This document shows, piece by piece, positions 23,109 to 35,215 of a stretch of DNA of 64,000 nt; within the stretch, counting starts at the first letter, position 1; every line of letters starts with the position of its first letter. The DNA lies in contig CM048848.1 in NCBI GenBank assembly GCA_026545225.1, positions 45,565,806-45,629,805 of the forward strand, in the 5' to 3' direction. Below the pieces are notes generated by a model. It did no database searches and was not told where the DNA came from. It saw only the letters and a program-made list of their open reading frames with translations. The translations under genes were made by a program, and so were the position numbers. The DNA is from Cornus controversa (taxonomy: Eukaryota > Streptophyta > Magnoliopsida > Cornales > Cornaceae).

Positions 23109-25267
23109 TCTTTCCTCTTTTAAACGAAGAAAGTTTGATCATTCTTTCTTATCTTCCATCCACCTATCTTCCTTATTTCCTAACAAACGGACCATTAGGT
23201 TTAAGTTTGAAATTCTTATTATAAAGACCTTTTTTGTATTAATACCTTATTCAATTTTCTTTTAAATATGAGGGTATCTATAATTTCAAATATCCTAGTT
23301 TTTTTTTTCTATTTTAAAAGCAAAAATAAAATTAGGGTTATAGTTTGAACTATAGATTTTCTAGGATTTAAAATTTAGATTTATTGTCCTTTCTTCTTTT
23401 TTGTCCCCTTCCTTTGTTAAGTTTGTAGAGCTTTCAACATTGAGGGTAAGTGGAGGATCGAACACACCCAATAGAGAATCGAACATTGAGGGCAAGTGTT
23501 TGGGTGTTATTGGAATGAAGGATATATTTGGAAGCATATTTTTTAAAAGATGTGGTACTTAGGTACTTATTCAAAGTCCAAACTTAATATCTCATTTTAA
23601 TGAAAATAGATCATTGATTGCACTTTACAAGTCCTTTAATGGCACCACCAACCATTGAATTAGGTCAGTCTCAGCTTATTTAGAGTTGAAGTTTCTAATG
23701 ATATTTATAACCCAGGTTACAAAATTTTCAACCAACTCAACTCCCCTTTAAACTCAAGCTTCTCAACTCGAGTCTAATCCACATTTAAATTTTTAAACTC
23801 TGGTTGAAAAATCATTCCAAATATTAGATTAATTTATGATTAGTCTCGAGCAGGATTACTCATACAAATAAAAAAAAATTAAATATGATTACATAAAAGT
23901 TTATTAGCAAATTTTTCAAAATTTAATACTCCCAAACACCGAGGTACATGGTGCCTAGTGAGGGCAAGTGCACCCCCCCCCCCCCCCCCACCCTAATCTA
24001 AAAAATTAAAATTCTAAAATTGTCCCGACACGTCTAATCTTTAGCCTCTGATATAGTTTTTCTCTTTCTCTCTCTAATCACTATACACTCCATATCTTCA
24101 TCTTTTTTTTATATGTAATTGTGTATTTTTAATTTTTTTCCTAGAAAAAAAACTCCTCTTTTTTTAGTTAAGGTAAAAAATAAATTAATATGAAAAAACC
24201 CCTTTTCTCTCTATTTTTCTTTATTTTTTATAATAATGGAAAACGTAAAATAGTCATAAAAAATATATATATATGTGCAAAATGGGTATTTTGCTCACTT
24301 TTGCAAAAGTGATGGTGTAATATGGTCTAAAATATAGCAAGTGGGGTTTATTGCACCTTTATGAAGCCACAGGGGGATTTTGAACCCTTTTGCCTAAAAT
24401 GTGTATTAGAGTGGATAACACTGTGTTCCTTTGTATTAAAATTGTGTTCTTAAAATATAATATAATTTTTTTATGTATTAACATCTAGTTTCTTTGTAGA
24501 AACATTTATCCTTCAACTTAAGGCATTATCTCTCAAGTATATGATCTTAAAAAGGAGTGTAATTTTATTTTGCTACTATTTGATTTTAGTATTAGACAAA
24601 AATTATAAGAAAATTTATGTGTATTAAATTTTAATTTCAAATAACCGAACTTAATGTTTCTATTTAAAATTTTCCTTCTTTCTTCTCATTTCACTAGCTT
24701 TATAAATATCTTTTTGACTTTATTTAGATGGAGAAACACTTAAATCTCGATTACACTTTTCATTATAGAAAGAGGGGGGAACTTTTCTTAAAATGAATAC
24801 AAAAAGTCTAATCAATCACAAATTTATATCTTTTCGAGTATTGGACACAGTTGAAGGTTGGAATTAGACTTGAATCCTCTTTGACGGCTTAGAGAGTGAA
24901 TTATGATAAATAGAACCTACTCTTCAATCTCTATCTTTAATGGAGAGAGGATAGTCCTCTCCTGTACCCTAGAATGTTCGGAAAAGAATCATTCTGTCAC
25001 CAACCAGTTCAACACCATTGAAAGAGTCCAACCAACCAAACAAAACACAAAATCAAACACTTGGCAGGTTGAATTCAAGGGACAAAAACTCAACAATCAT
25101 ATATTGAACCAAATCCAGAAGCCATAAATTGTTGCAGCAATCAAGGGATACTGACAACTCATGTACATGGATTGTGGACCCATTTAAACGACTATATTGC
25201 CAAACCTCACATGACAAATGAACAAGTTGCCAAAAAGAGCAGTTAACACCCAACAAACACATACCTA
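23109..25267. other. AT-rich intergenic DNA
   Basis: Includes a run of 17 C (23973-23989) and, near 24275-24400, text like an old repeat (TTGCACCTTTATGAAGCCAC). Short frames at 24903-25127 show no family motif. No gene. Confidence 0.5.
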
Positions 25268-25335
25268 AAACCACCAAAAGGGCCTCATAAGCATGACACT
25301 GATTTGATGCCAATGAGAACTGTTTTCTCAACTCA

Positions 25336-25393
<58 letters not shown>

Positions 25394-25622
25394 ATCTCAA
25401 CTTTTGGATAGTGTGATTGTCACTGAGGACTTCATATTTTTCAAGGGCAGAGATGCAATAGTCATCAAAGACTAGACCCCTGAACAACCAAAAGGGCCTC
25501 ATAACCATGACACTCATTTAATGTCAATGAGAACAGTTCACCTCTAACTTTTGGATAGTGTGATAGGCTGATAGCCATTAGTACTCCGTACTTCTCAGGG
25601 CTGAGATGCAATAGTCATCTTT
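25268..25622. repeat. Local tandem duplication split by a TA microsatellite
   Basis: ACCAAAAGGGCCTCATAA near 25268 recurs at 25487, and both copies continue with CATGACACT..., AATGAGAAC and then CTTTTGGATAGTGTGAT and GAGATGCAATAGTCATC. The first copy holds the 53-bp TA run at 25338-25390; the second lacks it. Confidence 0.85.
25338..25390. repeat. (TA)n microsatellite
   Basis: About 26 uninterrupted AT units, absent from the sister copy next to it. Confidence 0.95.
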
Positions 25623-25708
25623 TTCATTGAGGATATTTTTCGTTCCCGGTTTTAAAATACGTTTATAAATATAAAAACATCTCTTTATAAGTGCTAATAA
25701 ATTTTTTG

Positions 25709-26612
25709 AAGAAGCGATATTCGCACTCCTTTTGAAGAATATTTCTTTATGATTACACTTTATTTATTTATTTTTTTTATAAAAAAAATGATAAAATGAT
25801 CCCTAAACTAATTAATACATCATTCCTTATTTTATAATATCACAATTACCCTTCATATTATCAAGTTAAACTCTTTTTTACATTCTTTAATTTCTTTATT
25901 TTATTTTTTTTGATCCTATCAAAAGAAATATATATTTTTTTTTTACCTTTTTTACTTTATTTAATACTTTTTTTTTTGTCTTGTCAAAATGGATAATTTA
26001 TTCAACAAATTTTTTTTTTTTTTTTGCTTCTTCAAATAGAGATAATTTATTTTTTTGAACCTATCAAAAGATATAATTTATTGAATAATAATAACTTTTT
26101 TTTGGTACTCCCAATGTAGATCGTTTATTCAACAAGGACAAATTTTTTTATGTACTTTTTTTTTTGGGTCCTGTCAAGAGAAAATTTATTTAATAAGGAA
26201 AATTATTTTTTGGGTACTTTTTAATTTTTAATTCCTACCAAAAGAAATAATTTATTCAACAGAGATATTTTTTTTTATCTCATGCCAAAAGATATAATTT
26301 CTTTGACAAATATATATCTATATATATTTTGGTCTTGTCAAAAGAAATAATTTATTCAAGATAAATAACTTTTTTTGTGTCTTGTAAAAAGAGAAAAAAA
26401 AATTTTGATTAATTTTTTTCGAGTTTTTTTTTTTGGATCCGATCAAAAAAGACCAAAAATATTAAAGATAAAAGACAAATAGGATGTCTGAAAGGGTAGT
26501 TTAGTATTTTGAAAAAAATTAATCATTCACATGTGAAGTAAAGGTTAGAAGTGACATTTCTCCTAAGATGGGAGTGTGAACGTAGAAAATGAGAGTGCGA
26601 ATATCGCCTCCC
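25709..26612. mobile_element. Inverted-repeat element filled with a T-rich minisatellite
   Basis: GAAGCGATATTCGCACTCC at the left is mirrored by GAGTGCGAATATCGCCTC at the right, a terminal inverted repeat of about 19 bp. Between, from about 25900 to 26460, are eight or nine degenerate ~60-bp units with the phrase CAAAAGAAATAATTTATTCA followed by a long T run. No coding sequence. Class is uncertain (MITE or non-autonomous MULE); no clear target duplication. Confidence 0.65.
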
Positions 26613-26644
26613 ATTCTTTTTAGTGAACAATGTGATCAGTTACA

Positions 26645-27574
26645 AAGCACCGACACGGCCGGAAAGGCGTCATACCGGTGTCGGACACGTGTCCGACACG
26701 GGACACGCGTGTCCGAGCCTTGGACATGTGTCCGACACTCTGTAAACGTGTCCTGTTATTTTTTATTTTGTTCACGAGGATGACACGCCGACGACACTCC
26801 AAAGGACACGGCATCCATATTTTTTTGAAAAAAAAAAAGAGCATATGAGATATATATATATATGTATTCATTCAAAGTGAGATGGAAAGAGTAAGCGAGT
26901 AGTGGTCGGAAGAGAGAGAGAGAGACGATAGCCCTTCTCGGAGATTGCCAGGTGTGAGACGATCCCTTCTCACCAAGGAAAGCGGTCCAATAGCAGCTGA
27001 TCTTAGCTTTGAGCGCTTATTCCTTTTGTTCCCAGCTACCTCATAGCCATTAATGTAAGATAAAGTGAGGTAGAGAAAGAGGAACTGAATGAATGAAAAC
27101 AGTGAGTTAGAGAGAGAGAGATAGGTGACGAAGGAGGAGGACCTTCAGTTGAAAGAGAGAGACGCGTGGCTCGTGAGATAAGATTGCAATCTTATCTTAT
27201 TTTTGAAGGGGTATGGCTACATAATGACATTTCCAATTTTATCCTTCTCCTCTCGTATTGTTTGGTTATAAAGATAATAATTCTACTTTTGGATATAAAA
27301 AATATCAGTATATATATATATATTTTTTTTGCATTTTAATACAGATTTGAACCTATGAACTTTTATATTTTTAAGAGGAGTATAAGTTATTTGGTGAGTT
27401 ATGTTTATGAATATAAATTAGAAATTGAGTACAAACTAAAAATTAATTTTTTTTTTATATAATAAAAATATATATTATTATTTTATTGTCGTATCCTTGC
27501 CGTGTCTGTGTATTATTTTTTTAAAATTTGTCGTATCACCGTATCCGTGTCGTATTGTACCCGTGTCTGTGCTT
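26645..27574. mobile_element. MULE-like non-autonomous element, GACACG-rich ends
   Basis: The ends mirror each other (left AAGCACCGACACGG, right read inward AAGCACAGACACGG). The 13-mers GTGATCAGTTACA (26632-26644) and GTGATCAATTACA (27580-27592) flank it with one mismatch, consistent with a target duplication of about 9-12 bp. The centre (26880-27180) is GC-richer with GAGA tracts and could be captured host DNA. Related copies: 34745-35215 and fragments at 13735 and 16555. Confidence 0.6.
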
Positions 27575-27639
27575 CTTAGGTGATCAATTACATCGATGTC
27601 AAATAATAAGTAGCATGAAGGAAACCATTATAACCCCAA

Positions 27640-27770
27640 TTCCAAGGGGTTGACTCAAGTGGATAAAGAATTTGGCCTTAGTGCATAACAAATATTAGGT
27701 CTAAGGATCAAGTTCTCTTAGATACAAACAATTCTTGAATGTGAATGTGTGTACCAACTAAAAAAAATGT
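27640..27770 (+). mobile_element. tRNA-derived SINE, copy 1 of a shared family
   Basis: Starts near GGGGTTGACTCAAGTGGATA (A box), continues CAAATATTAGGTCTAAGGAT with the B-box-like GGATCAAGTTCTC, and ends AATGTGTGTACC before an A-rich stretch. The copy at 59225-59340 on the other strand matches across the whole length. Confidence 0.8.
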
Positions 27771-27844
27771 GAAAGAATTTTATTTGAATTTACAGTCATT
27801 TATTTTTACAAAGATTTGAACCATCGACCTCTAAGGCTACAGTC

Positions 27845-28239
27845 CTAGTGCAACGGGTCAGGCACTTACCCTCTAAGCCAAAAGTCATTGGATAGTATTG
27901 CATACCCGCCTTTTATATGCCCAATTCCTTTCCCCCATTCGGATCCAATGTGAGACAAGTTAGCCCCTCTGACATTTTATTCCAACCGAACTCTCAACGC
28001 TCTCGTTGCAATCGAGTCACCCTACTTACCCAAGATGCACCAGAACTCCTCTGGAGGAAGCACTTGACATGATATTGGATCAAGGACTGAGTTTGACTTT
28101 GATACTAAATGAAACGAGCCAGACGTTTGTCCTACAATTCAAAAGTCTAAGTTATTGGGTAGTGCTACATACCCACTCTTATATGTCCAAATCCTTTCAC
28201 ATCCAGATCCAATGTGGGATAAGTTAGCTCCTCTAACAC
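27845..28239 (-). mobile_element. TRIM, same type as 22675-23108, minus strand
   Basis: Two diverged direct repeats (about 27845-27978 and 28107-28239) share GATCCAATGTG, GACAAGTTAGC or GATAAGTTAGC, and CCTCTAACA or CCTCTGACA. Between them the minus strand has the primer-site-like AGTATCAAAGTC and the phrase GTTGCAACGAG-like near 28000, as in the + strand TRIM. The LTRs differ more than those of the other copy, so this is older. Non-coding. Confidence 0.75.
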
Positions 28240-30084
28240 CTAGTAAGTTATATTCTTATATCAGTATACATAATTATACACAAATATCAAAATATGCACT
28301 GCATCATTAAATTAAGAATTGGATAACCTTTTATTATTTGAATTTAGAAATTAAATAATATTCACACTTCACAAAAACATTCTCCTGAAAAAATGCAAAT
28401 GATGCAAGTGTCCTTCAAATTTAGCACTCATACTCCACAATTGCTTCAAATAGTACTACAAAACTCTATATTTTTGAAAGGTAGTTGTGCCATTTTCTTT
28501 ATTAAAAATAAAGTGGACTTTAGAGTAATCTCAACCTTTTATGTTAAAAGTTAAAACCCAATAAAGAGAGAATAACATACACATTACTACGAATTTTATC
28601 CATTCAAACTTGAAGTGTGCTCCTTACTCCTATTTGGTTACCAACACATGTTCATACAAAAAAAAAAAAAATGATTCTCAAATCGAGTTTGAACTCGTCC
28701 GAACAGGTGTTGTGTGAGTAGAGAGCCTACCACTCCATTCACAAATAACATGACTTTATTACCAAATAAATAGTATTGACTTCTTGTGCTAGTCAAAATC
28801 AAAGTTCAAAATCGGCTTAAAAGAATATGGCTGTTGGATTTGGACTTGCCAGGCTGTTAGATTTGGACTTGTTGATTATCATTTAGACTAAGAATTCATT
28901 TTTTTGCCTTTTGAGTTTGTGGATCGGACTAAATGTTTTTGTTAACTATTGGTTGGCCATCACTGAATTTTCAACATATTTTCACAAAATATATTGATAT
29001 TCCTAAGTGTTTCAGGCACTAGCAATATGCAGAGCTTCGATATAATTCTGACTTTTAAGAATTTTACTCAAACATATGTTTAATGTTTTTCAACTTCGCT
29101 TTTTTGTACTTTTTTTTAAAAAGAAATCTCAAACACTCTCACAATTCACAATTTTTTAAAAACCACTTTTATAATTCACTTTCCTTTCATTTATTTAAAA
29201 AATAAAAAAGTATAGCAATAGTTATATCGGATTCTATGGTGAAAGGCTCTTTGCAACTGTTTTTATTATTATTATTATTTTAAAAAAAAAAAAAAAGAAA
29301 GCCAAATGGCTCTTTGCAACTGTTTATTTATTTTTGTTTTTTTGAAAAAAAGGCTGAAAGTTTTTGCCTGTTTGTTTCCAACTTTTATTTTTTCGTTTTA
29401 TCTATTTGAAGTTATATTTTGACCCCACTACTTTGTTTTTTTTGTTTGTTTTTTCATTTCAACCAGGGGGCAGTCATATGTAATGCCTTTTTTAATTGAT
29501 TTTTTACATTTTTTGTCAGAAAAAAAGTCTTTTTATTTTATTTATTTATTTATTTGTGAGAAAATATGTAATGTCTTTTTATTTTTCAACAAATATACTA
29601 GAAGAAAAAAATTTTAAAAATAATATGTTATTCATCACAAATAATTAAAATATATAAGTTTTAAAAAAATTTACAAAAAAAATAAATAAAGAGTCATTGT
29701 ACCAAATAGCTGGACTCTCCACAATTATGGAAAGGTCGACGTTACTCTCTACAATACAAATGTAGAGAGTCAGTGGATGCCCTAACATCACATCGGAAAA
29801 TGATTTTCACACTTCACTTTGCTAACCTTGCACTCAAAGAAAATTACATAATTATTCTTGGAAGTACCCAAACTCTCCACAATTTTCTTGAAAAAGAACT
29901 CTTGCACTATTTGAAGGGATAATTTTGTCATTCCCCTTGCTAAAAGGAAAATGTTTTTCAATGGTCCCATTTGAAATCATGCTTTCAGTTGAAGTGTTGG
30001 GCTTGTCTGCCTAAAAAAAAGACCAAATGGTCACTGACCATTTGTACAGCTTGGTTATGTACATACCTCATTTGTCCTCTTCGA
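28240..30084. other. AT-rich intergenic DNA
   Basis: Contains a small duplication around GGCTCTTTGCAACTGTTT (29250 and 29308) and a perfect 10-bp hairpin near 29739-29765 (ACTCTCTACA / TGTAGAGAGT). No gene. Confidence 0.5.
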
Positions 30085-32080
30085 TTATTGTGAAACAAAG
30101 AATTGAATTGGTCACTGAGCAATGTTTCAACAACCACATTGAATAGCAGTTAAATGTAACATGCATTTAAGTGATTCCAATAAATGTGAAAGCGAATTGG
30201 TGATCAAGAATTCAAGATGCTTCCTCAAACGAATCAGAACTCTCCTTAAACTAGAGGGTAAAAGGGAGATATAAATGCACTATATGTTTTATTAATGCAC
30301 TTTGAAAGTGAAATAAATTTCTTGTCCTTGATTCAATTTATAAGAGATATTTAGGTCATTTAGTTTGAAAATAATAAGACAAAACAGAAATGCATTTAAA
30401 ATGAAATGGAGTGCATTTATCATTTCCAAGAGTAAAATATTGAAATAAGGGTGTTACACGAAAATCGATTGGTTTTTATTGCAATTCCAATGAATAGAGT
30501 CTAACAAGGACTCTCTCATCTCAGTAATACGGTACAAAACTCCGACGGATATTTAGATCTTTTTTTTAAAATAAATATATTATACTTCATAATAACTTGA
30601 ACGAATCAATGGAAATTAACTTAAAGTTTTGTTCTTATTTTTTATTTTATTTTTTGTTACTTGGATAAAACTTGGGTTAATTATTTTCAATTAAATTCAC
30701 TTTGTTTTCAACTTGAACGGAATTTAATGTTTACCGTTATTATAATTTATTAGTAGGGGTGTACACAGTTCAATTTGGACTGGATTGAGAGTTTTTTTAA
30801 AACCAAACCACTCCTAACGGTTTCAAAAAATTTGGAATCAAACCGAACCATTTGACCAGTGAAACCAGACCAATCCAGACCGTGAGAAACTGATTTGGTC
30901 AAGTTCGATTCTACGGTTCCACTTGATTTTTTTTTTTCATGTTACTTTTCATGAATTGTGTAATGTAGTTAATTTACTAGATATCTACAATCATAATTTC
31001 TGCGTGCTTAGCATGCATGGATCATCATATCTTATGCTTGTGAAAAAACAGATTGTTCACTAATAAAAACCTATTAGTACTCCTTGAGAGGTTGTGACTT
31101 GCATGATCAAAAACAAATTAATACCCTCAACTGAAAAAAATAAATATATAAATAAACCATTGTCCTATTTGTTCATTCTTTGATATTACTTTGCCTTTTC
31201 TTAATGCCTAATTTGTCATCTCTGCATTGACATAAATTTTTGGATCTTCACTCGTCTCACCTCCAACTAGGCACCATTTTCTCACGCGCAAAGGAGAAAT
31301 CTAGTACTCCAAATATATAAAGACTTTAATTATAACTATATAATAAAATAATATAACATATATATACAAAATGAACGAATGAAATGAACTGATTTTGTAA
31401 TTTCTAAATCCAGAATGGAACCGTAAATTAACAGTTTTACTATTTTTGAAATTATATTTAGACCAAATCGTTGGAGAACTGATCTGAACTGTCCGGTTCA
31501 GATTGAACCGGATTGATTTTTCAATTTAAAAAATTTTTACACACCCCTAATTATGATTCTGGCCTAATTGCGCAAATTTACTTTAACTGCCAAAAAATAA
31601 AGCACTTAAACCCAACCTAATTCGATAAACCTAACTTCAAAAATAAGTTCAGATTGGCTTGGGTTTACCTTGAGTTTTATCTAATGGTAATCGATCAATG
31701 TGCCCGAATTGTGTCCTAAAGGGGTCAATATATATATGTATATATATATATATATATGGGTCTCTTAACATTAATATATAGACCACTTCCATTTGAAAGT
31801 AGATTGAAAGTAGATTTCTCATATTAATGTTCATTGCTTTTCATATAATAATAAAATGTTTCATCACTCGATGTAACAAAGTGCTTGAATTTTAATGATA
31901 AAATAATCATTTGATATGTGTACTGAATTTCAATGATAGAACTGAACAGACAGAATTGAACCATTGATGAAAAGATCTCATTCTATGATAACAAATGAAA
32001 CATGATGCAATTATAATTAAGGAACCCCTTTCAATTTATATAGCTTAAAAAAAATCTCATGATAATATTATTACACGCGA
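30085..32080 (+). repeat. Segmental duplication, copy A
   Basis: Matches 33370-34620 in the same orientation: shared blocks include AACAACCACATTGAATAGCA, GGTGATCAAGAATTCAAGAT, CTCTCCTTAAACTAGAGGG and TTGATGAAAAGATCTCATTC. Copy A carries the element at 30755-31547, which copy B lacks. Non-coding. Confidence 0.85.
30755..31547. mobile_element. Non-autonomous inverted-repeat DNA transposon in copy A
   Basis: The left end TAGGGGTGTACACAG and the right end ACACACCCCTA are inverted. Just inside both, the text is rich in ACCGGTT/AACCGG-like phrases (GGTTCAGATTGAACCGG at the right; CAAACCGAACCATTTGACC at the left). No transposase frame. Its absence from copy B supports insertion after the duplication, or precise loss from B. 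Confidence 0.65.
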
Positions 32081-32830
32081 ATGCCAAAGTGTACTAAACT
32101 TCTTGTAGTTTCAAAATATTGCACAAATGGTTGCAGATTGTTTTTATTTGATATATGAAATGATGTAAAATAACATAAATACCCTCATAGATATAAAATT
32201 TAAAAATAAAAAGAAAAAAAAAAGAAAGAAATATTAATTGACTGAAAAATACCAAAAAAAAATACCCAAAAAAGAAAAAAAGAACTTTAATTTACCAAAA
32301 AAATTTATCAAAAAAAGTAACTTTAATTCACCAATTTCTTTTAAGTAAATTTTTTTCAGTATTCTTTGGTAAATGAAATTGGTACTTTTTTCTGTATTTT
32401 TCGACAAATTAAAGTCCTTTTTTTTCTTTTTCGGTAAATTTTTTTAGTATTTTGATAAATTAATGTTTTTTTTCTTTTCTTTTATTTTTATTTTTTATTT
32501 GTGGGGGTATTTATGTCATTTTACATCATTCATTACCCAAATAGGAAAAAATTGCAATAGTTTATAAATTGAGGAGGTTTGTTGCACCCAAAAAAACAGA
32601 GAGGGTATTGTGTAACGTCTTAAAACTAGAGGAGAGTTTAGTACATTTCGTTACTTTGTCCTTACACAAATTAATTACATACCAAACTCATTTACAATTT
32701 AATATCACTGAAAATGATAAACATCACTTAAAAAGAGGTAAAATTTTAAGTGACAATTACATCACTTATCACTTAAAAATTTCAGCACTTAAAATTTAGC
32801 TATTAAAAATTTCAGTACTTAATATCCAGT
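32081..32830. other. AT-rich intergenic DNA
   Basis: Low-complexity A/T text with several near-inverted phrases (32225-32480, AATTTACC / GGTAAATT) and, at 32725-32830, repeated CACTTAAAATTT phrases like the end of a decayed DNA element. No gene. Confidence 0.45.
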
Positions 32831-33038
32831 TTTATCAAACAACACCTTACTAATAGAAAGGAAAAAAAAAAAAATTGGGTACAAGTTTTTCAAGAGATTT
32901 TTACCATCAAGGAAAGATTTTTTTACAATCATGATTTATCAAACAACACCTTACTAATAGAAAGGAAAAAAAAAAAAATTGGGTACAAGTTTTTCAAGAG
33001 ATTTTTACCATCAAGGAAAGATTTTTTTACAATCATGA
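32831..33038. repeat. 104-bp perfect tandem duplication
   Basis: Units 32831-32934 and 32935-33038 read the same base for base, including a run of 13 A. It is very recent, or an assembly artefact. Confidence 0.93.
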
Positions 33039-33369
33039 TCAAATATGTCATTCAAGAGAAAGTCTATAATAACCCGGATATTTTCCCATGTAGTACCTCT
33101 TTCAATGAAATTCAGCGTTTCTTTTGTTAATCAACATAGGAAATTTTCAAGCAACATGCTAAGTTTTCATTGAAAGGGTTATCATATGCCAAAATATGCC
33201 CGAAATATTATAGAATTTCTCGTCATTCAATAAGTTATTGGTCCAAGAATCAAATTGCACAATCAAAGCTTGATAATTCATTCAATCCCCTAAAGAGAAT
33301 TTGTACTCGTACATCTCGATTATGTCATCAAAATTTGTTGATAATTCATTCAATCCTCTTCGATGAAAA
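33039..33369. other. Spacer between tandem repeat and segmental copy B
   Basis: AT-rich; ATTCATTCAATCC occurs twice (33278, 33344). No gene. Confidence 0.45.
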
Positions 33370-34620
33370 TTTGTTGGCAATGTTCCAACAACCACATTGA
33401 ATAGCAGCTAAATGTAACACCAATTTAAGCGATTGCAGTATATATGAAAGGGTATTGGTGATCAAGAATTCAAGATGCTTCCTTAAATGAATCAAAACTC
33501 TCCTTAAACTAGAGGGAGGGAGATGATAAATGCACTATACTTTTTGTTAATGCACTTTGTTTTAATGTGAAATGACCTTTCTGTCGTCAATCCAATTTAT
33601 TGCGGACATTTACATCATTTGCTTAAAAAAAAGACAAAAAATAAATGGAGTGCATTTATCATTTTCAAGAGTAAATATTGAAATAAGAGTAATAATACAA
33701 AAAAAAAAAAATCAATTTTTATTACGATTCCAATAAATAGAGTCCAACAAGGATTCTCTTATCTCAGTTACGGTCACATCAATCAATACAAAATCTCAAT
33801 TGACATTTATATTATTTTTCTTGAAATAAATATGTTATAACTCATAGTAACTTGATCGAGTCAACAGAAATTAACTTGGGTAAACTCACTCTTTAAATGA
33901 GTTTAAAATTTTGTTTTTATTTCTTATTTTATTTTTCGCTACTTGGATCGAACTTGTTAAATTTCTTCAATTTAAATTCACTTTGTTTCTCATTAGTAGT
34001 CCTTTGCTTTGTTGTCCTGTATTGACTGATGGAGATTTTCCCTCCACACACAACTTCAAAAATAAGCCCAAATTGGCTGCAGTTCACCTTGAGTTTTGGG
34101 AGTAAATATAAATTGCGTTCGACGGACATGCATCGGACGCATTTGAGTTATTGGTGTCTTACACGTACTGTGAGGCTACGACTCATGTAAAGCACTGATG
34201 ACTGATGACTCAGATGAGTTTGGTGCATGTGCGCCAGACGCATCCAATATCTATTCAAGTTTTGGGTCAATATAATTAAAAAAAATTTATATATATAAAT
34301 GGGTTACTTAACTTGATATATAGACTACTTCCATTTGAAAGTTAGATTTCTCATATTAGTGTTTATTGGTTCTCATATAATTCTAAAATGTTTCATCATT
34401 TGATGTAACCAAGTGCTTGAATTTTAATGATAAAATTATCACTTGATATGCTTACTGAATTCCAATGGTAGAACTGAACAGACATAATTGAACCATTGAT
34501 GAAAAGATCTCATTCTATGAAAACAAATGAAACTTGAAATCCATAAAATCGATGTGGCGTGATAAAGTTAGACAAATTTATATATCTTAAGAAAATCCCA
34601 CAATAATGTCATTAAACGAA
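33370..34620 (+). repeat. Segmental duplication, copy B
   Basis: Diverged partner of 30085-32080, in direct orientation about 1.3 kb downstream. It lacks the element found in copy A but has its own insert at about 34109-34250. Non-coding. Confidence 0.85.
34109..34250. mobile_element. Small MITE-like insert in copy B
   Basis: The left end ATTGCGTTCGACGGACATGC and the right end read inward TTGGATGCGTCTGGCGCACA are imperfect inverted repeats with GCGTC cores. The sequence is GC-richer than its surroundings and absent from copy A. Confidence 0.5.
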
Positions 34621-34744
34621 TTAAAAACATACCAAACCCCAATCTTTATTTTATTTTATTTTATTACGGATAACTAAGAATTGATCCATCCTTAGACGTC
34701 CATAAGAGAAGTTCTCATGGCATGAGTAGAATAAAGTCTAGGAA

Positions 34745-35215
34745 GCATGATACCGACACGGCGAGACAGTTAATTTTATTTAAAAAAAATAAGATACGGA
34801 TACAGTATGAATACACCAAAATATAATAATATAATATATTATTATATATATATATATATATATAAAATAACTTTTGATCATTTTATCCGTATAATCATAA
34901 ATGAAATCAAAATTTGTGTGTCTAAGCTAAATGTTTGTTATTTTTGTTTTCTTAAATTTTATATTATTTTTCTAATTAACCCATAATATATTTTAAATTG
35001 CATTTAATCCCATTCTTTTGAAAAAAATTATTATAAAACCACCATGCCTTGTCCTGGAAGTGTCCAAAACATATCATTGTCATGTCCCGGCTGTGTATAA
35101 TTAGAAAATAAAATATTCAAAATTCAGGATACTTCTTGTTGTATCCGACACATGTCTAAGCCGTATTCGCGTGTCCGAAACGTATCCGAGCGTCCAAAAT
35201 TACCACAACACCCAA
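34745..35215. mobile_element. GACACG-rich element, relative of 26645-27574
   Basis: Begins AAGCATGATACCGACACGGC, and its right part (35130-35200, TCCGACACATGTCTAAGCCG, GCGTGTCCGAAACG) matches the reverse complement of the left part of 26645-27574. A TA run lies at 34846-34862. No coding frame. Confidence 0.55.
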
